NCBI RefSeq assembly: GCF_963678425.1
Contig: NZ_OY782854.1
Location: 186,001-250,000 of the forward strand
Length of the DNA: 64,000 nucleotides
Direction: 5' to 3'
Source of the DNA: an uncultured Bacteroides sp.
GTDB lineage: Bacteria; Bacteroidota; Bacteroidia; Bacteroidales; Bacteroidaceae
Shown here: in pieces, positions 1 to 10,200 of the stretch
Numbering within the stretch: the stretch's first letter is position 1
Layout: every line of letters starts with the position of its first letter
The notes under the pieces: model-generated
The model's input: only the letters and a program-made list of their open reading frames with translations
Databases searched by the model: none
What the model was told of the DNA's origin: nothing
Made by a program: the position numbers and the translations under genes

Positions 1-1
1 A

Positions 2-97
2 ATGGTTGTAAAATCGGACGTTGATTTTAATCTGTATGAAGAAGAAATAATTAATTCAGCAGAAGGTTGCCCCAGTGAAGTTATTAAATACGACTAA
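2..97 (+). CDS. Ferredoxin-like protein, C-terminal fragment
   Basis: The frame is open from the window edge and stops at TAA 95-97. The visible 31 residues end in AEGCPSEVIKYD. This resembles the C-terminus of small 4Fe-4S ferredoxins, where the last cysteine sits in a CPxxxI motif. Only one cysteine can be seen, so cluster type and partner are unknown. Most of the gene lies to the left of the window. A repeat element begins 17 bases after the stop. Confidence 0.5.
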   Translation: MVVKSDVDFNLYEEEIINSAEGCPSEVIKYD

Positions 98-114
98 ATA
101 TTTTTTTTCTGCGG

Positions 115-215
115 TTTATCTGCTACCTGCTACTAAAGTAGCATTAATTGCTTGATAACTAATAAAATAAACTAGTGGCAGATAAACTTTCTATACAATT
201 TATCTGCCACTACTG
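115..215. repeat. TATCTGCTACTA repeat, copy 1
   Basis: This AT-rich repeat of about 100 bp starts with TTTATCTGCTACCTGCTACT and ends in a hairpin. The stem AGTGGCAGATAAA (174-186) pairs perfectly with TTTATCTGCCACT (200-212). It is almost identical to the copy at 55004-55133 and related to the one at 15100-15220. It sits between the ferredoxin-like gene and the 3' end of the hybrid regulator, so the hairpin may also act in transcription termination. Confidence 0.75.
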
Positions 216-224
216 GATGGGCTT

Positions 225-2981
225 TCAGGCTGGCCGAGAGATTCCGATTCTTTTTAAATACTCAGTAGGGCTTTCACCAAAATGTTCTTTATAACACTTG
301 CTAAAGTATGACGGAGAAGTAAATCCCACTTCGTAACAAATCTCTGCTATCGTCATATCTGAAGAGGAAATCAGCGTAGATGCTTTTTTTAAACGAGCTA
401 TACGAAGTAGCTCATTGGGTGCATAATTTGTCAGAGCTTTTATTTTTCGATAAAGTTGCACTCTACTTAGTCCCATTTCTTTGCCCAGATCCTCTACATT
501 GAGTTCAGAGTTGCTAATCCCTTCTTCTATGAGTTTTTTGAATTTCTCGACGAATATTTTATCCATGTCGCATATGGGTTCCTTTTCGAGTGCATTATTA
601 TCACCCAAAAATAGCTTCAGTCGCTTGTGCCCGTCAATAAGATTCCGAACGCGTGCTGTAAGTACCTGCGAATTGAATGGCTTGGAGATATATGAGTCTG
701 CTCCATTATCAAAACCTTCAATGCGTTGCTCATCAAGAGAACAGGCTGTAAGAAGAATTATAGGAATGTGGCAGGTTTGTAATTCACCTTTCAGACGTCG
801 GCAGCATTCTATACCATCCATGCCAGGCATCATTATATCGCTTATAATTACGTCTGGTACATATTTCATAGCCTTACGGATACCTTCAGCTCCGTCTTTT
901 GCTTCTATCACTTCATATTCTTGCTGAAGCAGTTGGTGTATGTAAGAACTGATGTCGGGATTATCATCAATAACAAGTACTGTTTCACAATTTTCAGAAT
1001 GAATTTCAGCAATAGAGGGTTCGTCCGGCATTTCAAATAATAATTGTTGAGTTTCGGAAGAAATAGCTGTAACTGAAGTTGCTTCACAAAATAAATCCTG
1101 TTCAAAAGGTAGGTCTACGGTAAAGATAGTGCCTTTCTGCTTATCACTTTCCACCTGAATATTACCCTTGTGCATATCTACAAAGGCTTTAACAAGTGCC
1201 AGTCCGATGCCGGAACCTTCGTGATGCAAATCTGTTTTATAGAATCGTTCAAAGATGTTCCGAATATGTTCAGGAGAAATAGCAGTGCCGCTGTTGGCAA
1301 TAGTGAAACGTACATATTTATTCCCTTCCTGTTCTATAGTAAGGAGATTCACATGTATTATTCCGTTCTCTGGAGTGAATTTAAATGCATTGGATAGCAG
1401 ATTAAAGTAAATCCGTTCCAGTTTCTCTACGTCAACAACAGCATGAAAATCCGTATTTGGAAGAACATCAAAGATAAATTTTATATGTTTCTTTCTAACA
1501 ACTGCGCGGAATGCTGAATTCCATTCTTCAAATGAAACTGCGAGATCAATCTTATTTAATACTAACTCCAGTTTCCCGTTCTCAAATTTGCGGAAATCCA
1601 ATATTTGGTTCACTAGACGCAGCAGAATATTGACATTCTTTTTAACCAATTGCAATGATTGCTGTTGGTTGTTAGTCAGGCTTTTATCATCAAGAAGTTG
1701 ATCAATAGGATCGGCTACTAAGGTAAGAGGCGTACGAAAATCGTGTGATATGTTAGTAAAGAATACCAGCTTGGCATTTGTTGCCTCTTCCAGTTGTTTA
1801 GAGAGCTCAATTAACTGATCTCGCTTCAATTCTAATTCTTCCTTTTGGTTGGTAATTTCATTGTTTCGTTTCGATAGTTCTTTGTTTAGCCGGTTTTTGA
1901 CACGTAACGACATCCATAAAATCATAAACATCCCTGTAAAGAGTATGAGCACAATAAAGCTTGCGTATAAAACAATTTTTTGTTTAGCATAACTAGTCAG
2001 ATAGTCGCCAATACGGTTGTTGAGAAGTCCTATTCTTTTTTCGTTCTCGGCAATATGATCGGTTTGCAGCTTCATTACTCTGGCATTGGTTTTGTCCACA
2101 ATGGCAGTACTGAGGATTGTTTCCCGCGGATATTTCTTTTTTTCTAGTATCTTCATTGCTATTTGCATTACACGATCGCCTCCCGTTGGATAGATAAAGG
2201 TTGCATCTAGTACATTTTTCAGCACAAGGTCTACGCCGAAATCTTTGCCGGGAAGGGCATCAATACCAATAAAGGTAGTCCCTTTCTCTCGCTTGTTTTT
2301 TCGTGCGGAAAGGTAGGCCCCGGCAGCCATACGGTCGTTGTGAGCAAATACTACGTCAATTTTTGGATACCGATTTAGAATGATATCCATTTTTTTTTCA
2401 GCCTTAATTTGAAGCCACCCGGCATCTTCTTTACACAGTAAAGAGATTGAAGGGTGTTGACTCATAGCACTCATAAATCCTTGGTGACGGTCAATAGCAG
2501 GTGTTGAACCGCTCAGACCTGTTAGTTCGGCAATTGTCCCTTTCCCTTTAAGCTGTGCTGCGATATAATTACCTACAGCTTTACCAATTTCATAATTATC
2601 TGCACCAATAAAGGCTGTATATTTATCGGAAAGGATTTTGCGGTCTACTACAATGACAGGAATCCCCTTGTTATAAGCTTCTTCAACGATTGGCGTCATA
2701 GGAGCCGCTTCGTTTGGGGCAACAATCAGAAGATTCACTTTTTTATTAATAAAGTAATGAATATCGTCTGCCTGCTTTTGGTTATTATCTTTGGCTGTAC
2801 GTATTTCAACCTTAATACCATTGTAAAATTGTGCTTCGCGAAGTATTTCATTGTTCATCTTGTGCCGCCATTCATCATCGCTGCACTGAGATACACCAAT
2901 AATGTATCTGGAAGAATCTTTTCTGCACGATGATGACAGAAAAGTAAGGATTAACAAAATAATAAAGGTTGTGTATTTCAT
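225..2981 (-). CDS. Hybrid two-component sensor/regulator with sugar-binding periplasmic domain (fructan locus)
   Basis: All phosphorelay parts are in one 918-residue chain. An N-terminal membrane or lipoprotein-like signal (to Cys19) precedes a type I periplasmic-binding-protein domain (about 26-310). A membrane segment lies at 335-358. The histidine kinase domain has His413 in ISHDFRTPL, N-box Asn531 and G-box GSGIGLALVKA at 589. A receiver follows with Asp715, Thr745 and Lys767, then an AraC-type HTH (about 815-915). Known family: in Bacteroides thetaiotaomicron BT1754 the PBP-type sensor binds fructose and activates the fructan locus. The adjacent GH32 enzymes, SusCD and fructokinase support the same role here. 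It has its own promoter. Confidence 0.93.
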   Translation of the reverse strand: MKYTTFIILLILTFLSSSCRKDSSRYIIGVSQCSDDEWRHKMNNEILREAQFYNGIKVEIRTAKDNNQKQADDIHYFINKKVNLLIVAPNEAAPMTPIVEEAYNKGIPVIVVDRKILSDKYTAFIGADNYEIGKAVGNYIAAQLKGKGTIAELTGLSGSTPAIDRHQGFMSAMSQHPSISLLCKEDAGWLQIKAEKKMDIILNRYPKIDVVFAHNDRMAAGAYLSARKNKREKGTTFIGIDALPGKDFGVDLVLKNVLDATFIYPTGGDRVMQIAMKILEKKKYPRETILSTAIVDKTNARVMKLQTDHIAENEKRIGLLNNRIGDYLTSYAKQKIVLYASFIVLILFTGMFMILWMSLRVKNRLNKELSKRNNEITNQKEELELKRDQLIELSKQLEEATNAKLVFFTNISHDFRTPLTLVADPIDQLLDDKSLTNNQQQSLQLVKKNVNILLRLVNQILDFRKFENGKLELVLNKIDLAVSFEEWNSAFRAVVRKKHIKFIFDVLPNTDFHAVVDVEKLERIYFNLLSNAFKFTPENGIIHVNLLTIEQEGNKYVRFTIANSGTAISPEHIRNIFERFYKTDLHHEGSGIGLALVKAFVDMHKGNIQVESDKQKGTIFTVDLPFEQDLFCEATSVTAISSETQQLLFEMPDEPSIAEIHSENCETVLVIDDNPDISSYIHQLLQQEYEVIEAKDGAEGIRKAMKYVPDVIISDIMMPGMDGIECCRRLKGELQTCHIPIILLTACSLDEQRIEGFDNGADSYISKPFNSQVLTARVRNLIDGHKRLKLFLGDNNALEKEPICDMDKIFVEKFKKLIEEGISNSELNVEDLGKEMGLSRVQLYRKIKALTNYAPNELLRIARLKKASTLISSSDMTIAEICYEVGFTSPSYFSKCYKEHFGESPTEYLKRIGISRPA

Positions 2982-3006
2982 TGTTTCCCACGATGTAATT
3001 AAGGTA

Positions 3007-3037
3007 CAAAGATAAAAAAAACAGGAGCATCAGCAAC
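3007..3037 (-). promoter_or_regulatory. Promoter of the hybrid regulator gene
   Basis: On the minus strand TATCTTTG (3007-3014) matches the Bacteroides -7 box TAnnTTTG. A GTTG (3034-3037) lies 19 bp upstream as the -33 element. The start codon is 26 bases downstream of the -7 box. The -33 box falls inside the terminator hairpin of the preceding operon. Confidence 0.6.
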
Positions 3038-3046
3038 AGATGCTCC
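3013..3046 (-). terminator. Rho-independent terminator of the GH32-MFS-fructokinase operon
   Basis: The stem GGAGCATC/GATGCTCC (3024-3031 with 3039-3046) has a 7-base loop. On the minus strand it is followed by a run of eight T. It lies 32 bases past the fructokinase stop. Confidence 0.8.
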
Positions 3047-3077
3047 ATAAATAAGATTAAATATTATTATCGAAAAA

Positions 3078-3965
3078 TCACTGTAATTGTTCTTTTAGCA
3101 TTTCAGGCAGTTGGGGCATGGCTCCACTTTGTGTACAAATATAGGCAGAAACTTCTACGGCTAATTTATGGGCTTCCCTGATGGATTTGCCTTTAATTAT
3201 TGAAGCACAGAATGCAGCGGTAAATGAATCACCGGCTCCTACAGTGTCGGCTATGTTAACCTTTGGTGTTTCAAGGAAAGAAACCTCTTCCGGTGTAAAT
3301 ACATAACTGCCATTTGTTCCACATGTCAGAATCAGCATCTTTAAGTTATATTTGGCAATTAGCATCTGACAAGTGTCCTGAAGGTCAATTCCGGGATAAC
3401 CAAACATACGAGAGATGATAACTAGTTCTTCGTCGTTTATCTTGAGTATGTTGCATTTGTTGAAAGAGTTCTCAATAATCTCTTTGTTATAAAAGTTTTG
3501 ACGAAGATTAATATCAAAAATCTTGCATTGTCCTTCTCCGTCGGGCATGGCATCAAGAAAGCGGTTTATTGCTTCTCTTGATACTGCACTACGCTGCGCC
3601 AGAGAACCAAAACAAACGGAACGTGTAGAAAGGGCAAGAGTTTGTAGGGCTTCGGTGAATGGAATATTATCCCAGGCTACTCCTTCTTTAATTTCATAAC
3701 AAGGTACACCTTCAGCATCCAGTTCCACCTGAACAGTTCCGGTTGGAAAGTCTACTTTCTCCAATTGATATTTCAGATTCTTTTCATGAAAAACATCTAG
3801 TATTTCATTACCCAATGTATCGTTTCCAATAGCACTTACTACACAGCTTTCAAGGCCAAACTGTGATACATGATAAGCAAAATTTGCAGGAGCTCCACCT
3901 ATTTTTTTCCCTTCAGGCAACATATCCCAAAGTGCTTCACCCAATCCAACAATTATATTATTCAT
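3078..3965 (-). CDS. PfkB-family fructokinase
   Basis: The 295-residue cytoplasmic sugar kinase phosphorylates fructose after import (inferred from family and context). The N-terminal substrate motif GGAPANFAYH is at 23-32. The C-terminal PfkB signature DTVGAGDSFTAAF has catalytic Asp246. Length is typical of bacterial fructokinases. It is the last gene of the minus-strand operon, 4 bases after the MFS gene, and is followed by a terminator. It corresponds in position to the fructokinase of the B. thetaiotaomicron fructan locus. Ribokinase or 2-keto-3-deoxygluconate kinase activity cannot be excluded by sequence alone, but the neighbours favour fructose. Confidence 0.9.
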   Translation of the reverse strand: MNNIIVGLGEALWDMLPEGKKIGGAPANFAYHVSQFGLESCVVSAIGNDTLGNEILDVFHEKNLKYQLEKVDFPTGTVQVELDAEGVPCYEIKEGVAWDNIPFTEALQTLALSTRSVCFGSLAQRSAVSREAINRFLDAMPDGEGQCKIFDINLRQNFYNKEIIENSFNKCNILKINDEELVIISRMFGYPGIDLQDTCQMLIAKYNLKMLILTCGTNGSYVFTPEEVSFLETPKVNIADTVGAGDSFTAAFCASIIKGKSIREAHKLAVEVSAYICTQSGAMPQLPEMLKEQLQ

Positions 3966-3969
3966 AATA

Positions 3970-5121
3970 CTAAAATTTAATGTTTCTTGTTAATAATAAA
4001 AGATAAACAACTCCAATGGTCATAACTAAAACAGCACCAATCTGGGCTAACATTATATCAGATACTATCCCCATCACAAGTGGGAATATTGTACCACCAA
4101 ACAATCCCATGATCATCAGTCCGGATACTTCATTCTGCTTGCTGGGTTTGTGCAGCAATGCCTGAGAGAAGATAATGGAAAATACATTAGAATTACCGAA
4201 GCCAATCAACCCTACGCAAGCGTATATAGTTATTTTAGTGTCTACAAAGTAGAGACCGCCCATACCTAGAGCCAGCAGAATAACACTTATTGCAAAGAAT
4301 ATCTTTCCGGATACTTTAGTCAAAATAAAAGCTCCTGAGAAACATCCGATGGTACGGAAAAGAAAATAGACACTGGTAGCATATCCTGCATCAGCCAATC
4401 TCATGCCTAAACGTTCAATCAGAATTTTTGGAGCAGTTACGTTGGTTCCTACGTCAATACCCACATGGCACATAATACCCAGAAATGACAATAAAATAAG
4501 TTTATCGCCCAGTAAAGCGAAGCATTCGCCAAAACTGGAGCTTTTTCCTTCAACTTTTTTCTCTTCAATCGATGTAGTGCCAAGAACTACAATTGCAATA
4601 ATCGCAATAACGGTAAAGATGGGGAATAATATTTGCCAATAAGAAAATTGTATTGCACCCCAAGCTGCAAGGATTGGTGCCACAAATGAGGCTATGGCTT
4701 TTACAAACTGTCCTAAGGTCAAAGAACTAGCCAATCTTTCTCCACTTACTATATTAGAAATAAGCGGATTGAGAGATACCTGCATCAAAGTATTGCCGAT
4801 CCCTAATAATGAAAACGAAATCAGCATACCTGCATATGAATGGCTGATAACAGGCACAATTAATGCCAGTATTGTAACAACAAGGCTCAGCAATACAGTT
4901 CTTTTTCTTCCTATCCGATTCATCAGCATACCTGTTGGCACGGAGAATATCAAGAACCAGAAAAATACCATTGAAGGAAATATATTTGCCTCCGTGTCAG
5001 TGAGACTTAAATCTGCTTTTACATAATTAGTGGCAATGCCTACAAGGTCTACAAATCCCATTGCGAAGAAACAGAACATCACTGGGATAAGCTTAGCATA
5101 TATTTTTTTTGTATTTTCCAT
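3970..5121 (-). CDS. MFS sugar transporter, probably inner-membrane fructose permease
   Basis: The 383-residue protein has about 12 hydrophobic segments. The MFS loop 2-3 motif appears as MNRIGRKRTV near residue 67. It resembles the FucP/glucose-galactose permease group used in Bacteroidetes sugar loci. It lies between the GH32 gene (21 bases upstream) and the fructokinase gene (4 bases downstream). The inferred job is to carry fructose released in the periplasm into the cytoplasm. Substrate is inferred from context. Confidence 0.85.
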   Translation of the reverse strand: MENTKKIYAKLIPVMFCFFAMGFVDLVGIATNYVKADLSLTDTEANIFPSMVFFWFLIFSVPTGMLMNRIGRKRTVLLSLVVTILALIVPVISHSYAGMLISFSLLGIGNTLMQVSLNPLISNIVSGERLASSLTLGQFVKAIASFVAPILAAWGAIQFSYWQILFPIFTVIAIIAIVVLGTTSIEEKKVEGKSSSFGECFALLGDKLILLSFLGIMCHVGIDVGTNVTAPKILIERLGMRLADAGYATSVYFLFRTIGCFSGAFILTKVSGKIFFAISVILLALGMGGLYFVDTKITIYACVGLIGFGNSNVFSIIFSQALLHKPSKQNEVSGLMIMGLFGGTIFPLVMGIVSDIMLAQIGAVLVMTIGVVYLLLLTRNIKF

Positions 5122-5142
5122 GAATGAACTTATGAATTAGGA

Positions 5143-6957
5143 TTATTTTAAACCGAGTTTATATGTAGTAAACGAAACAACATTATAAGAACCACCTTTC
5201 GCATAAAAACTAATACGATTGTAGGGCTCAGATGGAAAAATGAGATTTGTCATAGTAAAACGTCCTCCATCACCAAAAGCCTCAATGCTGGATTTATCGA
5301 CAAACAATCGGAGTGTCATCTCTTTATCATTCATCAAAGGAGCAGTTGTTACAGCTGGGAATTCTTTACTGAAAGAAGTTATTCCACTTTTTGTCCTATC
5401 TATAGAGAAACTCTTTTCTATTAAATTATAGAGTATATCCACTTCTTCCCCTTTAGAATTAAAGAGTTGAAAACCTACGATTTCTGCATTCTTATTCTTT
5501 ATAGTCATTTCTATTTCATATGCTCCGGAATTATCTGTCAGTAACTTATCCATATTGTATGTCCGGTCTACTTTAAATGGATGCTTTTTAATCTGTTCAC
5601 GGCGTAACTTCAACAATTCGGGAGAAGGGGTACTCTTCAAATAAGTTTCACCATTGTAAGTGTAAAGACTTAAGTCACGTGGAACTGAGTTTGCACTACG
5701 ATACTGTTTTGTTGGTACATCATTGGCATATTGCCAATTACTCATCCATGCCAATGCTATGTGACGTCCTTCTAATGCATTACTCCAGGTTACGGTTGCA
5801 TAGTGATCTTTTCCCCAGTCCATCCACTTATTCACATTCGGAGATTCGTTTATGAATTTTTTTCCATCGAATTTACCAACAAAATATTGTGTAGCCGAAC
5901 CACCAAATGGTCCACCAGGATTTATATTACAGATAAGTACCCATTTTTTCAGTTCGGTTCCTTCAATGGGTAATTCAATAAGATCAGGACATTCCCATAC
6001 ACCACCGTGTGCACCTTGCCCATCACCAAAACGGCTCTCCATAGCCCACTCCTTGAGGTCGGAAGAAGAATAAATTCTCATCTCTTGTCCGGCTGCAAGA
6101 ATCATAACCCACTTTTTGGAAGGTTCATGCCAAAAAACTTTTGGATCACGAAAGTCACGTGTAGTAGAAGTTAAAATCGGGTTACGGGTATATTTGGTAA
6201 ATGTACGGCCATTATCAAGGCTATACGCCATGCTTTGCACCTGACGATCACTGGCCGAAGTATAAAAAGCCACAATAGCTCCTGCACCAAATCCGGCTGT
6301 ATTGTCTTTATCAACAACGCAACTTCCGCTAAAAATGCTTCCCAATGCATCAGGGGCAATAGCTACAGGAAGGTATTCCCAATTCACCAGATCTTTGCTT
6401 ACAGCGTGTCCCCAATGCATATTTCCCCACATGGAGCCGTATGGATTATGTTGATAGAACAAATGATATTCTCCATCTTTATAAACCATTCCATTGGGAT
6501 CATTCATCCATCCGTAAGTTGGTGTAAAATGGTATACTGGACGAAAGGCTTCAATATTCCTGGTATCAAAAGAGTCAGCTAGTTTCATCTCTTTCCAGCA
6601 TACAGCAGAATCGGGAATGAATTGGAAGTTGAAAGTTATACTTTTATTCTTATAAGCAGAAATCTCAACCGGCACAAAATAATCAATTTTATTTATAGCC
6701 AGACGGATATTGATAGTTTTTACCACATCATTATCAACAATCATGTATAGTTTAGCTTCTCTTGAGGTTTCCTGAACTGGCAAGAGCAGATATTTTTTGT
6801 GGGCATCAATTTGGACAATGCTTTGTTCATCGCCTAAATGTTTAATCACTAATTGTGGATTTGAAGCCTGACAAGATAAAAACAAAGTAAACACCCCCAT
6901 TAATAAGGAGCTAAAAGATCGTTTAACTGTTTGGCATAATTTACTTAGTGAAATCAT
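5143..6957 (-). CDS. GH32 fructan hydrolase (levanase/inulinase/invertase type), lipoprotein
   Basis: The chosen start ATG 6957 gives 604 residues and a lipoprotein signal ending FTLFLSC (Cys29). A longer frame to 7014 would bury that signal. An N-terminal beta-rich stretch of about 120 residues precedes the GH32 five-bladed propeller. Nucleophile Asp153 is in WMNDPNG, Asp271 in FRDP, and acid/base Glu322 in WECPD. A C-terminal beta-sandwich follows. It heads the operon with the MFS permease and fructokinase and is divergent from susC. The likely role is exo-acting release of fructose from imported oligosaccharides. Linkage specificity cannot be read from sequence. Confidence 0.9.
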   Translation of the reverse strand: MISLSKLCQTVKRSFSSLLMGVFTLFLSCQASNPQLVIKHLGDEQSIVQIDAHKKYLLLPVQETSREAKLYMIVDNDVVKTINIRLAINKIDYFVPVEISAYKNKSITFNFQFIPDSAVCWKEMKLADSFDTRNIEAFRPVYHFTPTYGWMNDPNGMVYKDGEYHLFYQHNPYGSMWGNMHWGHAVSKDLVNWEYLPVAIAPDALGSIFSGSCVVDKDNTAGFGAGAIVAFYTSASDRQVQSMAYSLDNGRTFTKYTRNPILTSTTRDFRDPKVFWHEPSKKWVMILAAGQEMRIYSSSDLKEWAMESRFGDGQGAHGGVWECPDLIELPIEGTELKKWVLICNINPGGPFGGSATQYFVGKFDGKKFINESPNVNKWMDWGKDHYATVTWSNALEGRHIALAWMSNWQYANDVPTKQYRSANSVPRDLSLYTYNGETYLKSTPSPELLKLRREQIKKHPFKVDRTYNMDKLLTDNSGAYEIEMTIKNKNAEIVGFQLFNSKGEEVDILYNLIEKSFSIDRTKSGITSFSKEFPAVTTAPLMNDKEMTLRLFVDKSSIEAFGDGGRFTMTNLIFPSEPYNRISFYAKGGSYNVVSFTTYKLGLK

Positions 6958-7244
6958 GTTTTTATTGGTATTAAATTCAATTAATAAATAGTTGCTCGGG
7001 AAAGCGTGTTGCAAAGAAAGAGAATAATAAAACAGAATGATATAAAAATTGTTTCGAAATGTATTAATTATGATTCACTATTTTATTAAATCTTATGCAT
7101 GAAACAAAAATAACCATCTTTGAATCAAAAGTTATAGTTCACGCAAATGGAATTCCTTTACTTTACGGTATGAAATTTAAGCCGGGAAAGCTTTTCTTGA
7201 GAATTGAATTTTTAAATGTTAATCTTTTAAATCTATAATGAAAT
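6958..7244. promoter_or_regulatory. Divergent control region of the fructan locus
   Basis: These 287 bp separate the minus-strand GH32 operon from the plus-strand susC operon, so both promoters and the regulator's binding sites should lie here. A minus-strand TATTTTTG (7105-7112) fits the -7 box, but no convincing -33 was found. CATCTTTG near 7115 is a weak plus-strand candidate. The susC side would have a leader of roughly 100 bases. No clear inverted-repeat operator was recognised. Confidence 0.45.
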
Positions 7245-10200
7245 ATGAGAAATCTTATCATTATGATTTTCCTTCTATCTTTCTGTGGTATCTTAAACGC
7301 ACAGAATGTTACGATTAAAGGAAACGTAAAATCAGCTGCTGGCGGCGAGCCTCTTATTGGCGTAAATGTAAGTGTCAAAGGTAAGGCAGTAGGGACAGTT
7401 ACAGATGTCGATGGTAATTACCAATTATCAGTACAAAAAAATGAGACACTCACCTTTTCTTTCATTGGGTACGATAAACAGGAAGTAGCTGTAGGTGCAC
7501 GAACTATTATTGATGTTGCTTTAAAGGAATCTGCCCTATTATTAGATGAAGTCGTTGCTGTAGGTTATCGCACAGAACGTAAAGCTGACCTCACCGGTGC
7601 TGTTTCTGTCGTGAAAGTGAACGATATGATGTCCGCAGCCGAAAACAATCCGATGAAGGCGCTGCAAGGACGTGTTGCCGGTATGACAGTCACTTCAGAC
7701 GGAACACCAAGTGGAGCTGCCACAATTCGTATTCGTGGTATCGGAACGCTGAATAACAATGATCCGCTATATATTATTGATGGTGTCCCTACTACTTCAG
7801 GCATGCATGAACTCAATGGGAATGATATTGAAAGTATCCAGGTACTTCGCGATGCATCTTCTGCAAGCATCTACGGTTCGCGTGCCGCAAATGGTGTCAT
7901 TGTTATTACAACAAAGAAAGGAAAGAAAGGTGTTGTCAAGGTAAACTTTGATTCATCCGTTACGATGTCTAACTATACTAATAAAATAGATATTCTTAGT
8001 TCAAAAGAATATGCCCAGGCTATGTGGAAAGCCTCTGTAAATTCAGGTAAAGATGCTAATGATAATAATATAGGTATTCGCTATCAAGAAAGTATTGATG
8101 CAGCAGGCAACAAAGTTTTAAACAACGTTTTATTTCCGGAATATCTTGATGATGCAAAAACTATGAAACCGGCAAATACCAACTGGTTTGATGAAGTAAC
8201 TCGCACAGGTGTTGCACAGTCGCATAATCTTTCAGTTAGCAATGGTACAGAAAAAGGAAATAGTTTTTTATCACTGGGTTACTATGATAATGAAGGACTG
8301 GTAAAATACACTGATTTTAATCGTATTTCTGCCCGAATGAACAGTGACTATAAATTGTTGGGCGATATTGTTACAATAGGGGAGAACTTCACAATAAACA
8401 AAACTTCGGAAGTAACTCAACCTTATCAGATAATTGAAGCTGCATTGATAGCAGTCCCTTTTATACCGGTACATACAGAAGATGGAAAAAACTGGGGAGG
8501 TCCTATAACCGGACTTCCGGATCGTCAAAATCCGGCCCGATTAGTATATGATAATAAAGACAACCGTTATAATTACTGGCGTACATTTGGTAATGCTTAT
8601 ATAAACATTCAACCCATTAAAAAACTGAATATTCGTTCTAGTTTTGGCTTAGATTATGGCAATTTTTATAAAAGATCACTCACATATAGTTATCAAACAG
8701 GTTATCTCCAAAGTGATAAAACCAAATCCTTGATAGAGCAGGCACACTGGACAAAATGGACTTGGTCAAATACTGCTACATACGATTTTGAAATTGGGAA
8801 AAATCGTTTTGAAACGATGCTAGGTATGGAAATGTTCCGTCAGAGTGATATCAATTTTTCAGCTTCACGTGAAGGCTTTGCTGTAGAAACTCCGGATTAT
8901 ATGTGGCCAGATCTTGGAACAGGAACCAGTGAAGGCACTGGTAGCTCTACTGCCTATTCACTGCAATCCTACTTTGGTAAAATTAATTATGCATACAATG
9001 AAAAGTATCTAGCTTCTGTTACATTACGTCGTGATGGATCATCTCGTTTTGGAAAGAATAATCGCTGGGGTATGTTCCCTGCCTTTAATCTCGGATGGAA
9101 AATTAATCAGGAAGCTTTCATGGAAAAAACGCATGACTGGTTGTCTGATTTAAAGCTTCGTTTTGGTTGGGGACAAACAGGTAATCAGGGAATGGCAAAT
9201 ACAGCGATATATGATATTTATGTTACTGATTACGGAAAAGGAGATCCTACATGGAATGCAGTCTGGGGAACAGCTTATGACTTCAATGGAACAGGATCGG
9301 GGTTGCTTAGCTCAGGCTTTAAAAGGACACAACTTCAGAATCCAGATCTAAAATGGGAGACAACTACACAAACCAATATTGGTCTTGATTATGGATTCTT
9401 TGGACAAGCTCTTTACGGCTCAGCTGAATACTACGTTAAGAAAACAAAAAATATTCTTTATTTACCGGGGTATGCTGCAATCATGGGAGAGGGAGCAAAT
9501 AAATGGTTTAATGGTGCCGCTATGGAGAATAAAGGCTTTGAGTTTACACTGGGCTATCGCGGAAAAATGAATTCAGGTTTGCAGTATGACATAACTGGTA
9601 ATATATCAACCAATGCAAATAAAGTGACTTACCTGCCTGAATCGGTGAAAAACTCTTATGGTGGTAATGGTACCTATGATAACATTCTGGGACGTCCTTT
9701 AGGTTCATTCTATGGATATGTGGCGGACGGTATCTTTAAGACACAAGAAGATCTTGACCAACACTGTAAACAAGATGGTAAGGCTTTGGGACGCATTAGA
9801 TACAGAGATCTGAATAATGATGGCGTAATAAATGATAAAGACCGTACATGGATTGGTGATCCATTTCCTGATTTTGCTTATGGCTTGAATATAGATCTAT
9901 CGTATAAGAACTTTGATTTGATAGTGTATTTTCAAGGTGTTCAGAACGTAGATGTAATTAATACTGTAAAATATACAACTGATTTTTGGAGTGTATCGGA
10001 TACCCGTTCAAATAAAGGTGCTCGCCTTCTTAAAGCTTGGGATCCAGTTACTAATCCTGATTCAAATATTCCGGCATTATCTTATAGCGATACTAATAAT
10101 GAATCTCGTTTTTCTTCTTATTTTGTTGAAAACGGTTCATACCTGAAACTTCGTAATATCCAGTTAGGATACAATATACCTCAGCAAGTATTGCATAAAA

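Noticed and set aside
115..215. Repeated TATCTGCTACTA units as a CRISPR array
   Set aside because: The units are irregularly spaced, inverted and without unique spacers; no cas genes are present.
1170..1397. Plus-strand frame inside the hybrid regulator
   Set aside because: It is a shadow of the conserved kinase domain on the other strand with no family match.
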